Assembly: GCA_029834535.1 (NCBI GenBank)
Contig: JAQMWT010000464.1
Location: 1-64,000 of the forward strand
Direction: 5' to 3'
Length of the DNA: 64,000 bases
Origin: Chrysophaeum taylorii
Taxonomy: Eukaryota; Sar; Pelagophyceae; Pelagomonadales; Pelagomonadaceae
Part shown: positions 18,746-29,257 of the stretch, one piece after another
How the letters are laid out: each line of letters starts with the position of its first letter
Numbering within the stretch: position 1 is the first letter of the stretch
The notes under the pieces: model-generated
Told to the model about the DNA's origin: nothing
Databases searched by the model: none
What the model saw: the letters and a program-made list of their open reading frames with translations, nothing else
Position numbers and translations under genes: made by a program

Positions 18746-20839
18746 TTGGTTGATTGATTGATACGCAGCTGCAATCGGCCGAGAAGCCTCTTCTTCCAAG
18801 AAGTAGATGGGAAAGCGCGCCATCGGTGAAACAGTTGTTTTTCATTGTCAATAAGGATTCTGGGAATGTGTCGCAATGGGCGGGATAACCGTAATAATCT
18901 CTTACGAATTTCTGCGCTGAATGCGAATTCGTTGCAACGGCTCGAAGGTCGTTTCGGTGGACGAGTGACGATGTCGGCGCGTAGGCCGACAATGATACTT
19001 TGGAGCCACTTACGCTTACTTTGGGTGGTGGTGGCACGCGCTTCCTCCGCTGCTTCTCCCAAGAAGTCGACCGCTCAGCTATGTGTGTCGTATCGGCTGC
19101 GATTCATGCGCAGGTACGCGCATATTCTGCGCGCGGGGTGGCGACGCGGATGTGATTTGCTGTGCGACGGCAGCACGTTTCTAGCTCGAAGCACTTCCTC
19201 TTCAACATCATCTAAGATCGACGCCAATAATATTAACTCTCGAATGCTTTCAAATAGGTGTGCGCGTCTGCGACAAAATGCCGCTCTTTGATGTTTCGAA
19301 CCTGACGCGCGCCTTGGAACTCACCATATTGCATGAGCACCACAATTCGAGCCACGACGCCCGGAAGCAGAGGCAGCTTTAGCTTGCCATGCCCGCGAGC
19401 GCCGCCTCCGACCTCTAAAAAATCCGCCAAATCCGTGTTGCGAAAGGGCCCGTCGCTGCGGGGATGTCTATGCCAAAGGCAGGACGGCGCCCGGCGAGCA
19501 GGTTACTTGCTTGAACTCTTGAATACACTCTTTCCGTTGCCCGCCGCGACGACCGAGAGCAGGTTGGCAACGTTCTTTCTCTCGACGACCGGTTTGAAGT
19601 CGGAAAATCCCCGAGAAGCCCGAGCGCAGCTTGGAGTGGACGAGCGTGCTTCAATATGCACGATAGCAAGCGCACGTTCTGCCGCGGGCGACGATTCTGC
19701 CGTTTTCTTTCGGCAAAACGAGACGAAAATTCGCTGCTTGCCTCCAGGGGTTGCGCTCTCGTTTCCACCGATGCGAGGACGTCGACCTCAGTCTCCCACC
19801 ATCCCGAGGCGCGACCCCCGGATTCCGTGATTGCCCCCCCCCGAAACCAAGGAACTGTCGGTAGCGGATGTCGTGCGCCAGCCCCCTTCACGTTGCACTT
19901 GGCCGACTTTGCCCCACCGACTGCCTTGTGCGAAATTTCTTACTTCGCAACAGCGCTTTATGGCGATAGAGAACCTGCAGGTTGAGGCACGCAACGAGTG
20001 GTCGGAGCAGCGTACACGTGAGCTTGAAAGTGCACTCTCCCATGCGCGTCCCACGCCCTCCGAACCCACCGCGGCTCTCTCTCTTCGCGACGACATTATG
20101 CGAGCCAATAGCGATTGGCCGAGATCCGCGAGGACTTTAGCAGCTCGTGGCTGCGGAGGACGACGTTTATAACCGCGCCAAACAAAGCGGTTCTCACCCC
20201 ATATGACCAGTGACCGACCCAACTCGGTCACAAACCAATTTAACTGGTGGGCATATACCGTCACATAACAGACATGTACAGTAGACCACCGCCAAACACA
20301 TTGTCGCATTGTACTCGTGATCAGGCGTAAATTGATCACTCCACGAAGATCAACACCACCCTGTCGTCGCGTCTCTGCGGCTCATGCGACCCCCGCTGGA
20401 GATTGGTTTTGGTTCATGCAGCTCCTTCGCTTCCTCGTGGTCCTCACGCCTGACACCTTGGCAGAACGCACCTCTCTTGTATGAGGCGGGGTCCATTTTT
20501 GTGCCTCCGCCGCCTCTTTTGCAATCAGGTATACCACAAGAACACATGCGCTGCACAGCCGTAGTGGTCGCCGTCGCTGTGGTGCTGCCATCGAACTGCG
20601 AAGGGCTCGAATGAATCAAAATCATTTCCTCAGATGGTGACGGCAACTACTGCCTCGGCATTTCCTGTCCCCCCCTAGTTTTTTTTTCCTCCATTCTTAT
20701 TATAGCATCTTTCTATGGTCTTCGTTTTCGGTTTCGTTGCTTTCTTGCCAAAAGCTTTCGCGCTGTGCGGCGGCGGCGACAATCGGCCCTCGACTTGCGG
20801 CGATTGCTTTTTTTCTTATTACTTTCTCCCGCAAAGCGA
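18746..20839. other. Gene-poor stretch
   Basis: Several overlapping open frames exist on both strands but none has family similarity or domain structure. The plus strand at about 19930-20110 reads LTSQQRFMAIENLQVEARNE and looks mildly protein-like, so a decayed coding fragment is possible. No repeat boundary is recognised. Confidence 0.35.
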
Positions 20840-21110
20840 CAAAGGTTGGCACCTATTCGCCTCCCGGGCGGGCCGGTTGCCAGCCGGAACGTTCGCAGTG
20901 GGACGGGGTATAGTGGGACGGGGTATGGCCGGGGGGCGAAGACGGAAGGTTATCGACGAGTTGGTTGTCAGTCACATCGCGGTCTCCTCGTCGCATGGCG
21001 ACAAGCTTGATGGTCACTCTCCGCCGACCGACCTTTCGGCGCTCCTCGTCTACAGGCCCGTGATTCCGGACTGGCACCTGTCGGTCCGGCCTGGCTCCCA
21101 TGCTCGGGAG
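20840..21110 (-). repeat. Dispersed repeat family R, copy 3 (partial, inverted)
   Basis: The reverse complement contains GTCGCCATGCGAC, GGAGACCGCGAT, CCCCCCGGCCATACCC and CCGGGAGGCGAATAGG in the same order as copy 2 at 37970-38110. The 5' portion of the family (GGCCAGCC...GCATGGGGC) is absent. A direct 14-bp duplication (GTGGGACGGGGTAT) lies inside. Confidence 0.6.
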
Positions 21111-23628
21111 AGGTCTGAAGTTAGTTTAGTTAGCAAAGCGACTCCGTTGTAAAAACATACCCGAAAATCGCTCGATAATATGCGCCGACGGATCCTCGAG
21201 TTGCTACGTGCCCGTTGGTCCCCATAGTTTTGAGAGGAGACACGGACCATCGCCGTTCCTCAGGCGCCTCGCCGTGGCATTTACCTCAAAGTCCCCCAGG
21301 CGCCATATGGTCTGGCCTTATCCTCCCCGGAGAGGTTGCCAACCCGTCCAGTAGGCACGGTGTGACGGCGTTGCGCTCAAGCGTGAGGGTGGCCTCTTTG
21401 CTGGATATCGTCTATTTGCTGCTGTTAGGTAACAGCGCCAATTGCCGGTGGCAGGAGACACAAATCCGCGCTTCAGCTCCAAGTGTAATGCGTTGAAGTA
21501 TCATCCGTACCGACCTCCAGAAGACGACCGTGTACCGTGAACGGCGGTCTGCTCTGCTTGCTGGCGACTGGAATTTCACCTGCAATCCCGGTGTGCATGT
21601 TACCGAGCTCTCGGATGAACCCTAGCGGCACACTATCTTGACTGGATACGCTGCTCCAGTGTGAGTATCGTTGATCCTTGGGTGACACTCGCGGTCACAT
21701 GCCGACTCCTCCCCTTCGCCGCCGCAACGCCTCCAACGACATGGACTTCGTTACGTCTCGACCGAGCAATGATGCGCGGAGTGGGTGTTCCTGCTAGCCA
21801 CTATATTGGTGACCTGCTGCCGTCAAATTCGGAACACTGGCCAAAAGCTGTGGAGCTCAACGTGGAGAGTGAGTGTCCTTGGAGTCAACTAAGGTACGCT
21901 CCGAATCCCTACAATAATCCCACTCCTCTCGCTGTCGGGCTCAATTACGATGTCTCCATGGATTTCTACCAGAATAATGTATCTCAGCGCTGGCTGGAAG
22001 CGAACCTCCCGTTGCGCCTGGGCTCTCTCATAAACACAACACAACTACATCGAAAACCTTGCTGACTGTGTGTCGGTCGGGTCAAAGGGGGGGTTCGCGG
22101 ACGACGTTCGTTCACACGCCTCGGACTCGCCTGCGCTGAACTTCTCATCTCGCGGTGGTGGCCTCGTCGCTTAAGTTATCAATGAGGCGGAATCACGCCG
22201 CTGCCCATGAATTCAGGGCGGAAGCATGTCACCGGCTTGATGAGCACCGAGCGCATTGGGAGCTACTACAGGTCGCTCAGACGGATTCCGAGTGCCGCTT
22301 ACTGCTACACTTTGTAGAATGGCATCTCTTATTGGAGAGAGAGCCGAAATGCGCGATGGAGCCGGTGTGTTCGTCTTCGCAACTTGGTGCGTACAGGTCT
22401 TGGCGTGCGGTCGGATGGTTTGGAGGCGCGTATTCTTCGATTGTCACCCTTGAAACCGACGAACTGCGGATCGAACCGGAGAGTTTGCGGCAGGGTGGGC
22501 AGAGACGCTGAGCGTTTCTGGCACTAGGTGACAGCTCTAGGTGACCCGAGTCCTTATGGTCGCAAACTACGATCGCGGAGTTAGGATCCAACAACATCGA
22601 GGCTGCCGGCGTTCCTGGAAAAGCTTGCCCTTATAGTCGCAAGCCCGACGCCAGAGCCGCTTGACGACGCAAAAGGCAGTGTGCGGTCGTTTCGTATGTT
22701 CGACTAATGACTGGGAACCCACGGCGTGGTTTGTTCCGGCTGATACATACGGCTATTGCTGTCTGTCTCTTGGGTCGGCATGCGCCGCCCCTCCGCGAAT
22801 CGTCACCGAAATTAGGGGCGAGTTCCATCGGGAGCCTAATTGCGTCTAAGTTGTGCTGCGATGCGCGAGGAGACAGCTTGTTTCCATGTCCGCCGCTACA
22901 CATCCGTTGGTGAACCACCCGCGCCCCACTCTCCCCCAAAACCTCGGCTCGGTAGAACTGCGATTGATGGCTGTGCTAGTCAGCCGCGCCTCGATCGTCT
23001 CTTGTTGGCCAGCGACGATTGATGGCTGTGCTAGTCAGCCGCGCCTCGATCGTCTCTTGTTGGCCAGCGACGGCTTTTTGTCCATGGCGCTGCCGTTGCC
23101 ATCAACGATCCTACAGGTCTCTCCATCAAGCCTCTACCCTTCATTCGCTGTGCGGGCTGCCCCAGATGGGACTCTCTCCACGTATCGCGCTGAGGTCACA
23201 TGGTGCACAAGCTGCGCGTTGGTCACTACGTGGCCTTCTCCCGAGATAGATAGATAGATAGATAGATCGGAGGTTAACAACAGTACCTACCGGTGGAGGC
23301 TGGTCTTTCTCCTGGCATTGCAAGGGTGCATGTGCTCGGACTGCTCTCGCGGCGCGTGCCTGGTACGTACGTACGTGCTTACGTTTGGCGATCGATCGAT
23401 CGATCGATCGATCGATATTTGGGACGGTTCCGTCCTTATTAAAACCGCGCCTTTGATTGTTTGTTCCTTCGCAATGGTGCGCGCGCAGAAAATAACTAAC
23501 TAATATTTGCCCAAAACTATAATTATTAAGAGTAGATGCCACGTGTCAGCCACCTGCGATCTCGCTCGAGTTCTCTGGGAGTCCCACCTCGAAGAACGCG
23601 GGGCCTTTTTTTTTGTTTCTTTGTTTGT

Positions 23629-23659
<31 letters not shown>

Positions 23660-23799
23660 AAAATGGAAGAGAGGACGTTGAGCGTAAGGAGATAAAAAGG
23701 GAGCAATGATGATGTCGCTGCATACAAGCTGCTCCAGGTACGCACTCACTCACTCACTCGCTCCCCTCGATGTGGCAGTTTCGATTCCGAATAGAGAGA
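21111..23799. other. Gene-poor stretch with simple repeats
   Basis: No gene is supported. A plus-strand segment at about 21770-22060 (HYIGDLLPSNSEHWPKAVEL...) reads protein-like for about 95 codons but matches no family I know. Simple repeats are (GATA)n at about 23246-23268, (CGAT)n at about 23389-23416, a pyrimidine tract at 23608-23660 and (CACT)n at about 23742-23762. Confidence 0.35.
22963..23070. repeat. 54-bp tandem duplication
   Basis: GATTGATGGCTGTGCTAGTC... occurs at 22963 and again at 23017; the two 54-bp units appear identical, pointing to a recent duplication. Confidence 0.9.
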
Positions 23800-26094
23800 C
23801 TAGAGGAGGCGATGGTCCTCCTCCTCCTCCACGAGGCGGCGGTTGTCGTCGTCCTGCTGGGGAACGCGCGCGTAGTCCCGGTGGTGGGGGCGGCCGTGTT
23901 GGTGTTGGTGTTGGTGTTGGTGTTGTTGGGTGGTCCTTCGTCTTCGGCGCCAGACGGACGGGGGTCGCCAGGCGGGGTGTGATTTGATTTGGTCTACGGC
24001 CAAGAGGTCGTCGCGACGTTTTCTCTCGGCCTGGAGGTGTCTCGCGAAGATGATGGCGACGAGCATGGCGGTGAGGAGGGCGAGCTGAAAGACGGCGACG
24101 AAGGTGTCGTTCGGGTAGGCGAGGGTAACAAAGCGCCCGAGCGCGCCGTGGCCTCCTCCTTCTTCCTGGCGCGTGTTGTTGCTTTGCGAGGAGGAGGAGG
24201 AGGAGGAGGAGGAGGAGGAGGAGGAGGAGGAGGAGGAGGAGGATATCGTCGCCGCGGGGCGATTTGTGGGGGGAGGAGAGGGCGGGGGGGTGCGGCAGAC
24301 CGTGCGGCACTGGTCGTCGCGACAGTCGCGGCAGAGAGGAGCGTCGGCATCGGGAAGTACGACGGCGACGGCGACGGGAGGGTCGTAGACAAAGGAGTCG
24401 GGGCCGGAGGTGAGGCCGGCGACGCCGACGGCGGTAGAAGGCGCCGCCTGAAGCCACGAGTCGTGGCCCGGCTTGAGGCGGAGGCGGGCCGTGCCGTCCT
24501 CGTAACCGACCAGTTCGCACGCGTCGTTGAGCTGGCGAGGCCTGAGGTCGACGGCGTCGAGAGTCGAGAGCGAGAGCATCTCGACGGCGAGGGTCGAGGA
24601 GCGGTGATCGTAGAGGCGCTGGTCACTCGGCAGAACCCGGGGCTCGGGGAGGACTGTGGCGACGATTTTGTTATTCTGGGGAAATACGCGTCCGCAAGCA
24701 GACGCCGAGACGAGCGCGACGTCGCCCTCGGGTAATCGAGTCGTCGGCGCCAGAGTTAGGGAGTCGGGCGTCGCGGCGAGGATCGTGTAGTTCAAGGGGG
24801 GGTCGAAGACGAGGTCTAGTTCGCCGCCATCGGAGAAGGAACAAAAGGCGCGGATCGCCGCGACAAAACCAGAGCCCTCGATTTTAAGGGTTTCCGCCGT
24901 CGCGTACGCGACTCTAGATTTCGAAACCACCGAAATCCGCGCGGCTTCCGAGACGATTCTGGCCACGGTCGTGCGGGTTAGGAAGGGTCCCGCGCCCGTG
25001 TCGAGGCTCTTGAGAACAAGATTACCCAAAGGCCACGGGATTCCCCCCCGCCTCTCGATCTCCGCCCTATTGCCGACGACGCGAAGAGATACGTTCGGGG
25101 AGCCGGCGACGACGACTTTCATCGAGGGCGTAAACCCGACGCCCGTAAACGAAACGGTACGCGCTGTCGCGTAGTAGAACTCGTGGGACTCGAGGGGTAT
25201 GGGGTCCTGAAAGACCCGGGCAACCGTAATTCCGCGCTTGGTTTCGTCGACTCCTACGGGGACCACGTTCTTCTTCTTCGCGAGCGCGAGGATAGTGAGA
25301 GGCGCGGGATACTCCGACGCGACGCGCCACGCGCAGCACGCCAGCTGCAGCGTCACCCACGTCTTGAGCTTGGATCCGATCGTGTAGTTCTCGCCGACCA
25401 CCAGTTCGGTATCGGCGAAATACGCGGCGGTGACGTCCTCGAACCCAAAACCGGAAAACGTGAGCGTCGGCGACGACTGGTACAGAGAGAGGACCCTTTG
25501 CTCTTCGACGGCCACGCTCCGGTACCCGCGCGGGTCGGCCTGGACATTAGCAACGGTCGCCGACACAACGACGGGACCCCCGCCCGTGTCGACGCTCACG
25601 GCACGCAGCGGCCCGGGCGTCGCCCGCCAGCGACTCGCGAGTTTTAACTCGAGACTATCGCTCCGCGACCCCGCCGCCGCGTAGTCGACGCCTTCCTCGA
25701 GATACGGCTCGAACTGGACTCGCCCGCCCCGCAGATTGGTTCCGTTGATAAAAAGAAAGGCCGTGTCGGTCGCGTAAACGAGCTGACTACTCTGATAGAT
25801 CGTCGGCGCGCGAACCGCCGTCGCGACCACGACGTCCTCGACGTACACCGGCCCCGCCGCCCACTCGCAGCCCGCTGAAATTCCGATTCGTGCGGACTTG
25901 TTGGTGCTTGTCGCGTGGACCTCCACGGGGCACGAGGCGGGGGGATGTATGGAGCTTGCGTTCAAGTACGAAAGGCCGCTGCCCTTCGCGACGAACGAGG
26001 GAGTGTATACATAAATGACCTGACTCGACGACCGCACCTTCGCCTGCTGTCCTGCGACGACGCCACAGACGAGACACACAAGCACCCGGACCAT
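23800..26094 (-). CDS. Type I membrane protein with repeated IPT/TIG-like ectodomain
   Basis: 764 residues. Residues 1-15 form a signal peptide (MVRVLVCLVCGVVAGQ). The ectodomain has at least four spaced segments of the type YQSSQLVYATDTAFLFINGTN, HEFYYATARTVSFTGVGF and SRVAYATAETLKIEGSGF, each an aromatic/YAT motif followed by a beta strand and G.GF. This resembles IPT/TIG immunoglobulin-like repeats, hence a likely cell-surface binding or structural role. A Cys-rich bit (CRDCRDDQCRTVC) is followed by a Pro-rich linker and poly-Ser at about 617-636. One transmembrane helix spans about 660-681 (FVAVFQLALLTAMLVAIIFA). A basic cytoplasmic tail carries Gln-His repeats and an acidic end. Length and Met choice are clean. 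The function is unknown. Confidence 0.85.
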   Translation of the reverse strand: MVRVLVCLVCGVVAGQQAKVRSSSQVIYVYTPSFVAKGSGLSYLNASSIHPPASCPVEVHATSTNKSARIGISAGCEWAAGPVYVEDVVVATAVRAPTIYQSSQLVYATDTAFLFINGTNLRGGRVQFEPYLEEGVDYAAAGSRSDSLELKLASRWRATPGPLRAVSVDTGGGPVVVSATVANVQADPRGYRSVAVEEQRVLSLYQSSPTLTFSGFGFEDVTAAYFADTELVVGENYTIGSKLKTWVTLQLACCAWRVASEYPAPLTILALAKKKNVVPVGVDETKRGITVARVFQDPIPLESHEFYYATARTVSFTGVGFTPSMKVVVAGSPNVSLRVVGNRAEIERRGGIPWPLGNLVLKSLDTGAGPFLTRTTVARIVSEAARISVVSKSRVAYATAETLKIEGSGFVAAIRAFCSFSDGGELDLVFDPPLNYTILAATPDSLTLAPTTRLPEGDVALVSASACGRVFPQNNKIVATVLPEPRVLPSDQRLYDHRSSTLAVEMLSLSTLDAVDLRPRQLNDACELVGYEDGTARLRLKPGHDSWLQAAPSTAVGVAGLTSGPDSFVYDPPVAVAVVLPDADAPLCRDCRDDQCRTVCRTPPPSPPPTNRPAATISSSSSSSSSSSSSSSSSSSQSNNTRQEEGGGHGALGRFVTLAYPNDTFVAVFQLALLTAMLVAIIFARHLQAERKRRDDLLAVDQIKSHPAWRPPSVWRRRRRTTQQHQHQHQHQHGRPHHRDYARVPQQDDDNRRLVEEEEDHRLL
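24188..24242. repeat. (GGA)n microsatellite encoding poly-Ser
   Basis: About 18 GGA/GAG units on the plus strand, read as consecutive Ser codons in the type I membrane protein gene. Length changes would keep the frame. Confidence 0.9.
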
Positions 26095-26126
26095 TTGTCT
26101 GTCGTCTCTCTCTAAGGCGGGCGGTA

Positions 26127-26155
26127 GCGGGGCGGGGCGGGGCGGGGCGGGGCGG
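26127..26155 (+). promoter_or_regulatory. (GGGGC)5 GC-box / G-quadruplex-prone run
   Basis: GCGGGGC repeated five times, 30-60 bp upstream of the start codon of the minus-strand membrane protein gene. At least four G4 runs with single-base loops on the plus strand satisfy the G-quadruplex pattern. The regulatory role is inferred from position only. Confidence 0.4.
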
Positions 26156-26477
26156 ACAAAAAATGAGCGCTTGCTTGCTTTTGTGCGATGATGAATAGAT
26201 TCGACGCCTTACCCTCTTTAAGAATTCCTTCGCACTCTTCCGGGGGGGGGGATCATTTTTTTTTTTCCCGACGCGGTCCTTCTTCTTGAATATCTTATCT
26301 CAAGAAAAATAGCGAGTGCTAATAGCGAGACCTCGATCACGTCCACACGTCGTTGCGCAGCGCCCGCATCTCAACAGGAAGGAAAAGGAGTGAGTCAGTG
26401 AGTCCCGCTTGATATAGGACGTCATACTTGTGTGTGACCCCCGTACCGGCCGGCCGTGCTACCCACACACTCGCCGC

Positions 26478-27440
26478 TTACCCCACTACTACCCGGCGCT
26501 TGCGGATAAAGATGGCCTGCAGCCGCCTTCGCTTCGCGACGTTGGTCTTCATCTCGCCCCCAAGCGCACGGCGGCGGCCAGAGGAAACACCACTCTCGTC
26601 CGGCATCTCTACGGCCGACTCGATGACCGGACTGTGGTTCCGAATGACACCCTCCTCACATGTCGCCGCATTCTCCTCTTTCTCTGGAGCCCCTGAAGCG
26701 GAAGCCTCGGCCTCGGCCTCGGCCTCGCGAGGGGGTTCATCCTCGGCGCGACGGAGGGCCTCGCTTAGGACGCGGACGACGTTCCCGGGCGGGAGCCACC
26801 GCGCCAGCCGGGCGTTGCGCCTGGCCTCGGCGCGCCGAAGAACTTGCCATGCGTAGGGTGTGAGGTCCCTCTTGAGCCCAAGAAATCGAGCGAGATTGGC
26901 CACGTCGGGCGGCGGTCTCAGAAATCTCGGATTCGTCGCGCCGCTCGATAGTACGACGCCGCGTCCGCGAGCCGCGTCCGCCAACCGCGCGGCCGCAGCG
27001 ACGAGATGACGAATGGCGGTGGGGTCCTCGATCGCCGGGGCATACGCGAGCTCCAGGCAGCCGCCGCGCTTTAAGGCCGCTAGGACTGCCGAGCGAGAAA
27101 TCGCGAACCGACCTCCTAGAGCGACCACGTCCACGTTGTCATTCCCGCACGCGTGCGCGAAGGCCTTTTCGCTCGACGCCTCGACGGCAATCACATCGAA
27201 CCTCGTCAGGACGGCCTTGGGCAAATCGAGTCGCGGACCGTCGAGCACGATTGTCACGCGCGACAGCGCGCCCGCCGGCGCCTTTACTTCCGGCTTGAAG
27301 CTGCGCGAGAGACTTGCGGCCTCGACGCGGTGATCGACGACGACCTTGCCGTACCCGAGCCGCCAGGCCTCGGCCACAGCATCGCTCGAACACCTCAGCT
27401 CGACGTGTTCCACCCGACCGACGCCACCGCTAACCCTCAT
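26478..27440 (-). CDS. RPP30: RNase P/MRP protein subunit p30
   Basis: 320 residues. Residues about 55-215 match the Rpp30/RPP1 family in order: SRVTIVLDGP, FDVIAVEASSEKAFAHAC, VDVVALGG.F, then GGCLELAYAPAIEDPT, RGVVLSSGATNPRFLRPP and DVANLARFLGL. The family adopts a TIM-barrel-like fold and is a protein subunit of nuclear RNase P, which trims tRNA 5' leaders, and of RNase MRP. The C-terminal 100 residues are low complexity (a Glu/Ala run) ending in a basic RRRLQAIFIRKRR tail, likely nuclear or RNA-binding. The start at MRVSGGVGRV is the first Met in the frame. The first 40 residues are shorter than in animals. Confidence 0.92.
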   Translation of the reverse strand: MRVSGGVGRVEHVELRCSSDAVAEAWRLGYGKVVVDHRVEAASLSRSFKPEVKAPAGALSRVTIVLDGPRLDLPKAVLTRFDVIAVEASSEKAFAHACGNDNVDVVALGGRFAISRSAVLAALKRGGCLELAYAPAIEDPTAIRHLVAAAARLADAARGRGVVLSSGATNPRFLRPPPDVANLARFLGLKRDLTPYAWQVLRRAEARRNARLARWLPPGNVVRVLSEALRRAEDEPPREAEAEAEASASGAPEKEENAATCEEGVIRNHSPVIESAVEMPDESGVSSGRRRALGGEMKTNVAKRRRLQAIFIRKRRVVVG

Positions 27441-28283
27441 CAGCCCGATGTCCTCGTCGTCGGTGGATCTTCTGACAGTCGTCTGCTGTTTTGCTGAAAA
27501 AGGGACCGCGCGAAGGCAGCGTCAGGGCCCGCCGCCGCCACGGAGTATGCTTCGCCGGCTCTCGTGGCCGGTTTCGCGTCGTCCTCGACGAGGTGGTCCC
27601 TGCTCTCCTGCTCGCTTTGACGGCACCGTTCCTAGATCGTATGAGTCGATGGCCCCGAGCGCCGGCAAAGAGGTCTAGTCCATGTCTGCTCGCTCCAGGC
27701 AGCCCTCGTGTACGATGCTGTGCGTCATCCTTGCCTCTGCTGCAGAAGAGAGGTTGGTCGTGGGCAATGCTGATGACCCCGCTGTTGTTTTGTTTCGGTC
27801 CGTCCAATCGCCGGTATCTTTAGTGGTTTGCGACCGACGACAGTCTCGGCGAGTTTCGAGCGCTCGAGCGATTTTTAATGGAGTGCGAGTGCTGTGGTCC
27901 CGCCTTGTTGGTTTGTTCGACCTTGCCTGTTGATGCTGCGGCTACTAGGACGACGGGGTCTGGGGGCCGCGAGTATCGCGCACCATCGATCTCGCCGTGC
28001 CGTCGCCGCGGCCGTGCGACCAGCGTATGAACGGCGGCAAAATCTTCTTCAGCGCCGCTGCGTGTGGATGTAACATCCGCCGCCAGTGATGTGCCCCTGC
28101 TGCCAGCTCGTGCCTGCGATGGACGAGCACCGCACCGCAAGGGCTGCGATTAGGCTATGGAGAAGAATTATACTTACTAAGTGTCCCACGTGATGTTCGC
28201 CAAACACAGCATGTGCCACAGCACAAAAACGGGCGACCCACCTCAAGCCGCGCGGTCTCCGCCTACTTAAAGCAGATAGTGTC
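27441..28283. other. Intergenic stretch, no supported gene
   Basis: Overlapping open frames without family similarity. It must include the promoter of RPP30 at its left edge. No element ends were recognised. Confidence 0.35.
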
Positions 28284-28425
28284 GGAGCAACACTTCGTGG
28301 TGAACATCAAGGCGATCACAGGCCATCATTCTATTGCGGTGGGCGCCACCCCCTCGCTGCAGGCCTATACGCCTTCTGACTCTTCAGGAGTGCCGCCTCC
28401 TGCGGCTCCTGCCGGACGCCACCAT
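28284..28425 (+). pseudogene. Fragment of the ketoacyl synthase gene
   Basis: The plus strand encodes HFVVNIKAITGHHSIAVG, followed by a Pro-rich VPPPAAP stretch. This parallels HLVVINTKAITGHPMAVG and the LPPLPPD stretch of the intact gene at 29258-30790. It preserves the Lys/His active-site loop but nothing of the rest of the enzyme. It lies 0.8 kb upstream in the same orientation and is best explained as a partial tandem duplication. Confidence 0.7.
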
Positions 28426-28432
28426 AGAGATC

Positions 28433-28772
28433 CCGAGCGTTGAGTAGCCCGAGCGTTGAGTAGCCCGAGCGTTGAGTAGCCCGAGCGTTGAGTAGCCCGA
28501 GCGTTGAGTATAGCCCGAGCGTTGAGTATAGCCCGAGCGTTGAGTAGCCCGAGCGTTGAGTAGCCCGAGCGTTGAGTATAGCCCGAGCGTTGAGTAGCAC
28601 GAGCGTTGAGTATAGCCCGAGCGTTGAGTATAGCCCGAGCGTTGAGTATAGCCCGAGCGTTGAGTATAGCCCGAGCGTTGAGTATAGCCCGAGCGTTGAG
28701 TATAGCCCGAGCGTTGAGTATAGCCCGAGCGTTGAGTAGCCCGAGCGTTGAGTATAGCCCGAGCGCTGAGTA
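28433..28772. repeat. Minisatellite, unit CCCGAGCGTTGAGTA(TA)G
   Basis: About 20 copies of a 16-bp (CCCGAGCGTTGAGTAG) or 18-bp (with an extra TA) unit in mixed order, starting directly after the ketoacyl synthase fragment. It produces long open frames on the minus strand that are repeat artefacts. Confidence 0.95.
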
Positions 28773-29257
28773 GCCCGCACGTCCAGCGACAGGACGCAGG
28801 ACGCGTAGGTCGTCCTGAGGGCGCCCCCCCCCCTCTGTTCGCCTGCCCCGCGGCTCGGCGGCCAACCCGCCCACGCCCTCCAATGTGCCGCCCATGATTA
28901 ATGCCTCCCGGGTGGGTACCCGCAGCCACTCTCCAACCCCCTCTTGGCAGTAGACCACCACCCCTATACCGTCTGCGACGACCGACAAAGGTATTATCTT
29001 CGCAGAGGACGAGAATGCAGCCGCCAAGGGGGTAGTGAATGTGGCAGCGAGTAAGCACGCAACACGAACAAAAGTTGTATGGGACACCAGGCTGGTCCCG
29101 AAAGGCCGACCGGTACTTTTTTCTAATAAAAAAGGCGAGAGAAGTGGATGCGCGTCGTTGGAAAATGGAAAAAAGAAATACCACTAGTTATTATTAGGGT
29201 TTAGAGAATGTAGGGCTCCTTGCAACCATCCGAAGGATGATGAGGTGACAAGAAGCG
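28773..29257. other. Upstream region of the ketoacyl synthase gene
   Basis: Non-coding as far as can be seen. It has a C10 run at 28825 and A/T-rich sequence at 29110-29210 just before the gene. No TATA box can be asserted. Confidence 0.3.

Noticed and set aside
19788-20339. 183-residue minus-strand frame
   Set aside because: Biased composition, no domain, and overlapping frames of similar length on the other strand.
23989-24735. 248-residue plus-strand frame and 210-residue minus-strand frame with poly-Gly/poly-Pro
   Set aside because: Both are shadows of the type I membrane protein gene in its G/C-rich poly-Ser region.
28331-29184. Long minus-strand frames with STLGLYSTLGL / NARAILNARA repeats
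   Set aside because: They are translations of the 16/18-bp minisatellite in three frames. All frames stay open because the unit lacks stops; no domain or start context supports a gene.
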